DNA of 64,000 bases, from the NCBI GenBank assembly GCA_039621445.1, contig CP154956.1:52383386-52447385 (forward strand), in the 5' to 3' direction. Numbering within the stretch: position 1 is the first letter of the stretch; each line of letters opens with the position of its first letter. The notes under the pieces were generated by a model. The model made no database searches. It was given only the letters and a program-made list of their open reading frames with translations, and was not told where the DNA came from. Position numbers and translations under genes: made by a program. Shown one piece after another: positions 49,047 through 64,000 of this stretch. Source of the DNA: Euglena gracilis (lineage: Eukaryota > Euglenida > Euglenophyceae > Euglenales).

Positions 49047-51690
49047 TTTTCTCTGTCAAATTCTGCAGGAAGGCGTTCAACCAGATTCCCCATTACCCCC
49101 AAGCCTGTCAAAAAGCACAAGATTCAATGGGACAGAAGAAATTGGTTTGGCAAACAGGATTTTGAGGGATTACGAAGCCTCAGGTGCAGGAAAAGGACAC
49201 CATCAAACATCGTTTGGTTACAAATTACAAAGAACTGAACACATTTTTCACAGCCCACCCCCCCCATTCAAACTGACCACCCTGTCAGGAATCTTTCACT
49301 ACCTGCAGCAGGGTTGGTGGGGAGGGAGTTAGACCTGAAGGATGCATACTTCTATCCCCCCCTTCAACCTCTCCTTCAGAAATATTTACATCTCCAGGTG
49401 GGATGAACGGCGTGGGAGTTCCAGTCAGCCAGCTTTGGAAGCAGAAATTTACCATTCCTGTTCATGCAATTTATGAAACCTCTGGAAAAACTGTGGCACA
49501 GCAAAGGGCATCCTAGCTTTTGTATATCTCGACGATATACTGATTTTGGCGGAGTCCCCCCAGATGGTGCAAAAATATCTGACTGTCATGGTCCAACACC
49601 TGCTGGCAGCTGGTTTCAAAATCAACATCCCGAAAAGTTTGTTACTCCACAGTCAAGTTATTCCCTACTTGGGAGCTGTGACAAATTTGGAGGAAGGAAA
49701 ACTTCAAGTCCCAACTCAGAAAATAAAAGCCCTAAAAAAATCGGGAAGGTTTTGGTTGCAAGTCACCTCACTTGTCGAAAAATGGCTGCAATTCTGGGTC
49801 AAATTCGTTCAAACCTCACCCCGTGCCTTTTTTAAGGGCATTCACCAACACACTCAAAGAGTTTGTGGACCTTCATTAAACCCACAGTTGGCATTATCAG
49901 GTACCCGTTCCCCAATCAGTAAAGCAACAGATTTTGACTCTAAAGCCTCTTGCAGAGGCCCATGGGCGACCATTTTGGCCCATCCGGATGCCACCCCCAT
50001 TGTGTTGAGCCTGGCTGCTGCAGATGCCCCCATGCAAACTTTGCCCTTCACTGACCTGCGCTTGTGACTCATAGTTGTTTTGCGTTTATTTTATTTATTC
50101 AGAGGAAGGGATTTGGCTTCTTTACTTCGAACATGTTCCACGGTTCAAGATTTTTTATATTAAAATTGAAGGAGAAGGTTGGAAATTCCATCAGTGGGAT
50201 CAATTACCCTCTCTGACTTCACAAGTACCAAAAGGATTTTGTGTTCAGACAGTACCATTCAAGGGTGGGGGGACCTGGATTTAAATTCTGAGCAAAAACT
50301 GCACAATTTGTTGAGAAGCAATCAGGTGTGGCACGTAAATTTGAAGGAGCTATCAGCTGCAAAGGACACAATTTTATCCTTAACAAAACCAGGGGAGTCA
50401 GTAGTCATTCAGGTGGATAATCAAGTAGCTGAAAGCTACCTCAGTAAGCAAGGGGGTAGGGTACAAGCCCTGAACGAAATTATTGGCTCCCTTTTACGAA
50501 GGGCAGTGAAAAATTAAGTTCAAATTAGGCTTTAGTGGGTGCCAAGCCAGCAAAAGCAGGCAGACAGCTTGTCCAGGTGGACCCAGGACCCAGGGTCTTG
50601 GGTTAAGGACCCAAGACCCTAAACATCATTTTTAGTGTGATTACACCCTAAACAATCACCTTTTCCAAAGGATCATCTGCCATTTTAAAAACGATGTTCA
50701 GCCAACAGTGGACTGCTTTGCAAGTCCGGAAAATTCCAAATTTCCAAAATTCATTTGTCGATGGACCCACCATCAAGCTTTCAGGGTGGATGCCCTAAAT
50801 CGCCCCCTGCAAGACTTGAATCATGTCTGGGCAAACACCCCCTGGAAAAGTATTCCAAACATTGGTTACACAGGCTGAGAGAAAATCCTCAGATCATCTG
50901 CCTTTTCATTTGCCCCTTTTGGGCTTCAGCACCATGGTGGCCCCTATTAAGAAAAATGAGATTACAACACACCAAATGTCTAGTAATACCCCCTCAGGAC
51001 GGCACGTTTTTTAATTGCTTGCATCACTGCAGTGTTATCAGGGGGAAGTTGGAACAACAGAAGGTCAACCCTTCCAACATTACACTTTATTTCTAGCAGT
51101 TAAAAAGTTTGGGCCGTTACAGCTCATCTTTTCAGCTTTTGTATGCTCTCATGGAGGACATGGGTTTGCACCCCACCTCAGCCACCGCCCTGGACATTGC
51201 ACAGGGCATCCAAAAATTCTTTCAGTTTTCAGTGTCACAGGCCAGAAACACTTATAGCGCTCGTCTGTTAATCCCAGGATGTTCGAGTCTGAGGTTTGAA
51301 CAAATCCTTCAACCTCTCAGTAAAAAATGGTATTCATCATCAGAGCAAAAGTGTGCAGACTTTTGATATCAGTACAGTGCATATATTGGTGGAATACGTC
51401 AGGCTTACAGCCCATATGGGTAAAAATGGAGGACCGGTTTTCCTTTCAGTTCATCCCCCCTTTCACGCTTTGAAGCCAAATTACATCAATGGTCTCACCA
51501 CACGTTTTTTGTTGCAACAAGGTGTCCTTGCCCTGTATGGTGCACACAGCACAAGAGGTGCAGGTGTCACTTTTTTCCAAGTCTTTGGGTTTGGATTCGG
51601 AAGAAGTGTGCCAAACAGGCACGTTGAAAGATTTGAAAAGTTTACGCACACTATTTGTGCATAAATGCCCCCAAAAAGGCGGCAGAAAAA
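49047..51690 (+). mobile_element. DIRS-like retroelement 1, copy 2
   Basis: Same layout as at 22540-25180: RT with YLDD (about 49523-49543), RNase H 50179-50600, NPPW-type domain about 50690-51015, tyrosine recombinase with HSTRGAGV about 51545-51570. Copy 2 has its own extra stop at the end of the RNase H reading (50515-50517) and in the segment after RT (50065-50067). Confidence 0.75.
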
Positions 51691-51746
51691 AGCAAAAACC
51701 TGGTGCACAAAACCTCACCTAACCAAAGTGCGAAGCCCGAATTGTC

Positions 51747-52058
51747 ATGCACTCCGGGGACCTTTGGGGAACCAGGAGGAAATGACCAGGAGGGCGAAGC
51801 ACAAGGGAAGGTGATCCCACCCGCCCGCCCTGGGGAAAGAAAAAACGCTTCGAGTTCAAGAAACCGCACCAGACGCCGGGGGGGGGGGGGAGGAAGCCCG
51901 ACCGCCACCTCCGGCAACAAACGCGCATTAAGAAGCACCCAACCAAAAAACACACCATGAACAAACCGCCGGCACAGACAAGCAGGATCTCACCCTGCTG
52001 TTGTGCTTCGCCATCCTGGTCATTTCCTACTGGTTCCCCAAAGGTCCCCGGAGTGCAT
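51747..52058. repeat. 58-bp inverted repeat, copy 2
   Basis: Arms 51747-51804 and 52001-52058 are as in copy 1. Confidence 0.85.
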
Positions 52059-52065
52059 GCTATCC

Positions 52066-53325
52066 TGGTGTTCTTGAGTTTCCGATGGCTAGTGTGCACC
52101 CCTGCTTGCAGGTTAAGGCCCAGAGAAAAGGTAACCCTACCAGAAAACTTCGAATGAAATCCGGAATGGAGGCCATTTATTGTGCAACTTATGGGCTGGT
52201 GGTTCTTAATCATTCCCTTTTGCTGGGCTGACAGGGCGGTGCCCGGCGGGAATCGGCGACCCTTTAGAGCCCCAAAGAACAAATCATATCATCCGACATT
52301 TCGGAAATTTTTGTCAACGTCCTGAAACTTGATGGGGAATTTGATATGGGTTTGGCAAACTTAACCTCCTCAATTGGGTTGTCCGTCTCAAAAACCAAAA
52401 CTTCTCTCCCCCCTCTCAAGCGCCACCACGTGAGAAATGTTTTGGGTGGGTTCAGAATGTTTTTTCCCCGTGTTGATCCTGAAGCCTCCCTCCCGAAAAG
52501 AGATCTGCCAAGATAATGATAATGATTTTACATTTCAAAGGTGTCTGTTTTCACTTAATTTCAAAGCCCACCCTATGACTTGGCATGAGAACGGCCCTAG
52601 GAGATACACTTTAGAATTTAAATGGGCTTGATTGTTGAAACGTGTTGCAGGAAAAGTTTATGGTCTCCTTGCCGGATGTTGTTTTTTGCGGTTTTTCCTT
52701 TTTTTTAGGGTTACTTCTTGCTGCTGATATTTTCCGGAGGAGGGCGGATCATACGAAGTCCTGAGAGGCATGAATAACAAACGGGAGCAAGCATGGTCTA
52801 CTGAGAGATGAAAGACGTCAGGATGATGGAGGGAGGGACACCGAGGGCGACGCACAAGACCTTGTTTTGCTCGCCTTGTTCTGAAGGTTTAGGCTACTGA
52901 TTTCTGATGGTCCTGTATTCTGTATTGGTTCTGCTGCTCAAAATTTCTGTCGTCTTCCGTATCCAACGGAAAGATAGGAATCAGAAGCCTCCGACGAGGA
53001 CGGAACCAAGGATAGACGCCCGACTCGTCGCATCAATGACGGCCATTTCAGCGGGGGGGGGGGGCGTTTTCTAGGGTAGACAGGGACACAATTCAGTGTG
53101 CCATTGAAGTCCTCCCGTTAACCGGCGTGGTGGAGACCACATATACAGCGTCTTCCTGGCGAGGAACGTCGCCATCCCACGCGGGAGCTCAGCGACAAGG
53201 CATGAGGAAGTGGACGAAGACGACCCTGAGGCAGGATATGGATCGTGACGAGCAGCCGGCGCCCGTGACGGAGGAAGCCCATGGCTTCCCCTGGCAAGCG
53301 GCCATGAAGTTGACAGAGACCTAAA
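52066..53325. other. Stretch between DIRS-like elements in copy 2, no gene supported
   Basis: Counterpart of 25560-26815. It is near identical except around 52760-52810. Confidence 0.4.
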
Positions 53326-53327
53326 CA

Positions 53328-55070
53328 ATTCCGGGTTCAAAATAAATGTCAAAAAATCAATCCTAGAACCTACACAAGTTGTAAATCATTTGGGCTTCCA
53401 GTTAAATTTCCAAGAAGGAAAATTGCAAGTTCCCCTTCAAAAGGTGAAAAAAACTTCCTTCACAGGAATGCTTGGCAGACCCCATAAGCAGGTGGAAGTC
53501 AGACAGGGAGGATTACTCACTGGACCCCCAGCTCTTTCAATGGCTAAGGCAGCATTTCAAAGATTTCATAAATTTGGAAACATATTTATTTGTCGCACCA
53601 GGCAACAAAAAACCGCCCAATTTCGTAGCCAGATGGCCCAACTGGGAGGCCAGGGCAGTGGATGCCCTCCAATGTCCACTGGACAACATGGGGAGACTTT
53701 ATGCAAACCCACCTTGGTCAATAATTCGAAAACTTCTCCCACGTTTGAAAATGTTTCCCCAGACCAAAGCTTTAATGGTCACCCCCTTTTGGGATTCAGC
53801 CACATGGTGGCCCCAATTAATAAAGATGAAAGTGCCAGGAACCCCAGCCTGAAAATCACCCCCCTACAAGGGCATGTTCACCAATTGCAGGGGGGAAGAA
53901 ATGCCACCCCCGGGTGGCCCCTCCTTTGCAAGATTTGCTCAGGAAAATATTCTGAAGGGGAGGGGAGAGGAAACAAGTACAGAATAAATCCATTGACGAT
54001 TTCCTGGGGAGAAACCCTAGCTTAAGGCGTTATCAAAGTAATTTTGCACTTCTTTGGGTCATTTTGGAGGAAATGAGGGTGCCCCCCCCTCAAGCCACCA
54101 GACCAGGTGGCTGACATTTTAATTAACAACAATTTTTTCAGTCTTCCAAGGCCCAAGCCCGCAATGCATAAAGTGCTATGCTTTTGATTCCTGGGTTTGG
54201 GGAACTGAGATTCCATACCATGTTAGCACCTCATAAAAGACTTTGGAACCAAAATTTGGAGAAGTGTGGTGCATCTTGGGACCCACTCCCAATCCTCCTG
54301 GGGCTGGCCCAAGTCGTACTCCCTCGAGGAAAGCAGACCAGGGAGGAAGGGACACCGAGGGAGAAGCCCAAAGACGTTGTGAGGCTTGCTCGCCGGCGAG
54401 CAAGGCATGGCCTCACAATGGCAAACTGCGGAGCCCGAGGTGTCCCCCTTCCCCACTGATATATGTACGTTGCGTACACAGCTCATTTTTTGTTCACGGA
54501 TCCTCTGTTCATATCCATCTTCTGATCTGGAAAGAATCAAGCGTACAACCAGAGTATTGGGCAAGGCGCCTTACATCAAAATTAAACGTAAGGGCCAAAA
54601 GTTCCACAAGTGGGAGAGAGTTATGGCACTTCCCAAATGTCCACAAATCAGCCCGTTTCATGTAATGATGTCCTATGTGGCTTTGGCACGCACATTCGTG
54701 AGACCTGAGGGTCCCCTCCTCATTTCATTAAAACCCCTTATAAACCAATTAGCGATGACACAATTGCTTCAACAACTAAAGAATTTTCGCCAAGAAAGGG
54801 GATCCCCCCCCAGGTGTGGGGATCCCACTCCACCAGAGGGGCTGGAGTTGGTTTGCTCAAAAAAAAATGGGACTTTCCGCCAAAGAAGCTTTTGGAATTG
54901 GTCAGTGGAGGGGGGTGGAGGCTTTTTCAGCCCACTATCAACGACTTGGTGCCAAAGGGGCCCTTGAAAATGCCCTGGCCCCCTAATTTCAGTGCACGAT
55001 CAGGCCTCATAAGAGCAAAGGTGTCTCGCACTCCCTCGAGGCAAAACGACAACCCGGCCAGACCCCCCTA
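53328..55070 (+). mobile_element. DIRS-like retroelement 2, copy 2
   Basis: Counterpart of 26816-28560. Reading 53390-54025 begins GFQLNFQEGKLQVPLQKVKK and runs without a stop in that frame to 54025. The NPPW-type domain is at 53472-53852 with the consensus-like PFWDSATWWPQL. The recombinase covers 54022-54967, with SHSTRGAGVGLL at about 54825-54850. Confidence 0.75.
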
Positions 55071-56361
55071 CCCGTAAAAGCAAATTTGCGCTCAAAATCC
55101 CTCAGCCAGCAGAAAATGGGGGCCAGGGGAGGCAGAGGGGCGAACAATCAATCGCACAGCGCCGCCGGCGAACAAGGCATGGCCTCAAAAAGTGCGGAGC
55201 CTGAGGTGTCAAAGGCTGTTTGCTGGCTGGATCCCCCCAGGGGGGTGGGGTCAAATTTTCTTAAGCTTTGGACAGGTGCGAAACCCATTCTGCCTCTGTT
55301 TTTAATCTCGTAACATCGTTTCATCGGCGATTGTCGCAAAATTAATCAGCATTTTTGTCCAAAACCTTTCAGGTGTCCAACAAAAATCCACCCGAATGTT
55401 TGTCCAAAACAACGTCCAGGTGGATTTCAGACACCTGAAGAAGGGCCACGCTTGCTTGTGGCTGTCCCCAGGATCAGAGTTTCGTTCAAATTGACAAAGA
55501 ACATCAACCCTTTTTCTCTCCAGCCCATTTCTGGGCATTTTATAAGGAAGAGCAGGGCCTGACTGGGGGATTTTTTTCGGAGCCAGAGCTGTTCGTGTTT
55601 AAAAGAAGCTGCCCGGGTTGTCCACCGAACGTTATTTCCTCGGTGATGCTCTTTCAAAAGGAAAATGGTTTCTCCTTTTCATCCCATCAAGCCCCTCAAA
55701 ATAGAGGAAGCCTTCGAGGATATATGTTTGGCAAAAGTTGGTGATGTGGGGGAAAAAGTTCGAATGGCTGATTGTGCAAAGAAACGGAGATGTCAACCAC
55801 ATCACAGGATTCGAGGGACCAGCGGCTTCGGCTCTGGAATGGTTTGGCCTCAAAGGTCCCTTTGTGGGGTCTGCAGCGGGAGCCCTCTCGTCTGTTCACA
55901 AAATGCTGGATGGGGTGACGCAACTCCCCCACTTATAAACCTCCCGGGTTTAGAGGATCAGGTTTGGGTGGCAGCCAAGGGGGGGGTTAAACCCTGGGTG
56001 AAAAATCCGACCTCCCAAAATGACCCCGAACCCCCCCTCCCCAAATTGGACTTGTTAAGACCAAATACTTGTCGGTTTGGAGATAAACCAGTGCTTCAAG
56101 GTGGCTGAACACGTCCTCGCTCGGTGTGGACCGCCTAGAGGCGCTCACCCCCATCCCCCCTCGACTCCGAAGCAGTTCCTGCTCATGCCATCCTCCTCCC
56201 ACAATTCATGACTTTGAGGTTGGGGTTGTAATGGAATTCCTCCCAAATGTTTTAGGATATCTGAATTTGTGTCTGGGGCTCATTCCTGGTTTCTTCTTTT
56301 GGCAGCGTCCCACAACAACGAAAATGTTCAAACCGCAAGGTTGACCCAGGAATGCCTGAGA
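55070..56361. other. Stretch between DIRS-like element 2 and MetRS in copy 2
   Basis: Counterpart of 28560-29858. It contains the inverted repeat at 55368-55439 and a 66-residue plus-strand reading (55738-55938) without a known family. The expected last MetRS exon was not found. Confidence 0.4.
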
Positions 56362-63257
<6,896 letters not shown>

Positions 63258-63416
63258 TCACCCTCCTGGGGGGACCACTCACCGGTCACCAAACTTAAAA
63301 CCATCTCTTTCACCAATCAACCTCAAAAAGACTGATGGACTTAATGATTCAGCGTGGCTCGAACGGCAGCATCTCATCACCGTTTTGGGTTTGTTCCCCC
63401 TCAGCCTTTATACAAC

Positions 63417-63696
63417 CAGGCTGTTTTTTACCAACCCCGTGGGGGGTCCGGAGTGCCTTGGGGTGCCTGCCCAGGCAGGCACTACCCCCCCCCCCCCGGG
63501 GGGGGTCGGATTTCGGCCTGTGCCCAGGCACATTCCTTTAAAGTTAGGCCATTTTCGGCGCCGGGTCTGTGCCAGGGCACTTTCGGCCGTGTGCCCCTCC
63601 CGGGGGGGGGTTGGATTGAGAGTGCCTTGGAGTGCCTGCCCAGGCAGCCCCCCCCCCCCCTGGGGTGGGGTCATCACCCGACAAAAAAACAGCCTG
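63417..63696. mobile_element. Possible MITE-like element with 13-bp terminal inverted repeats
   Basis: CAGGCTGTTTTTT (63417-63429) is exactly inverted at 63684-63696 (AAAAAACAGCCTG). The 280-bp segment has no gene and holds several palindromes of the TGCCTGCCCAGGCA type and two G/C-run blocks. No convincing target duplication is visible, so it could also be a non-mobile hairpin-rich segment. Confidence 0.5.
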
Positions 63697-63909
63697 ATTG
63701 CAACACGGTCAATGCACAAAACTTAAGGCAGCCGTTTCCTGGAAAAAAATGTTGTTACATTGGCTGGCGGGGAGAGACTGGTGAAATGTCGTGTGGCAGC
63801 AAGGCTTTTGATTCTCATGGGTATTTTGCATGAAACCAAATGCAGATGAAGTGTGCGTCGCACCGCACACCTCGTTGCTGGAGATGGCGCTTGAGGCTGC
63901 ATTGTCTGG

Positions 63910-63957
63910 AGGGAGGGAGGGAGGGAGGGAGGGAGGGAGGGAGGGAGGGAGGGAGGG
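63910..63957. repeat. GGGA microsatellite
   Basis: About twelve GGGA units. Pro/Ser/Leu readings on the minus strand come from this array. Confidence 0.9.
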
Positions 63958-64000
63958 GCCAACAGAAAGAGATCGCAACCAACTGCGTGGAGCCATGGAG

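Noticed and set aside
63709-63996. PSLPPSLPPSLPP minus-strand readings
   Set aside because: GGGA microsatellite.

Overview
The window is nuclear DNA of a eukaryote, most likely a euglenid. The best evidence is the intron structure of two minus-strand aminoacyl-tRNA synthetase genes. Most of their introns lack GT...AG. Instead they carry CAG at about intron positions +4 to +6 and CTG at -8 to -6, which pair, usually inside a longer terminal stem. This is the known pattern of euglenid nonconventional introns. Ordinary GT-AG introns occur in the same genes, exons are very GC-rich, and a possible plastid-targeting presequence exon is present. These calls were made by reading the sequence; no search was run.

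Layout. (1) 1-9327: a decayed Ty3/gypsy element on the minus strand (element A), with its integrase end beyond the left edge. (2) 9349-22472: a near-complete plus-strand Ty3/gypsy element with a chromodomain (element B): TSD, 5' LTR, tRNA-Met-type PBS, gag, an NPPW-type domain, protease, RT, RNase H, integrase, chromodomain, G-run tandem repeats, PPT, 3' LTR, TSD. A 1197-bp mini LTR element is nested in its RNase H region. (3) About 22540-28560: two decayed DIRS-like (tyrosine recombinase) retroelements. (4) 29859-37857: methionyl-tRNA synthetase, copy 1. (5) 38762-42166: tyrosyl-tRNA synthetase, with possible upstream presequence exons near 43870-44600. (6) 44734-63370: a second copy of 17022-38176 (element B 3' part, both DIRS elements, MetRS copy 2). 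(7) 63371-64000: a possible 280-bp MITE and a GGGA microsatellite.

The two ~19-20 kb direct copies are nearly identical except for the nested mini LTR element (copy 1 only), a microsatellite intron that has grown into a ~1.6 kb A/C-only tract in copy 1, and a few patches of raised divergence. MetRS copy 2 keeps consensus residues where copy 1 does not, so copy 2 is the better candidate for the working gene.

Both synthetases are of bacterial/organellar type (KISKS-type MetRS without zinc cysteines; S4-domain TyrRS), so they probably charge tRNAs in the plastid and/or mitochondrion. All the mobile elements carry stops or frameshifts and look inactive.
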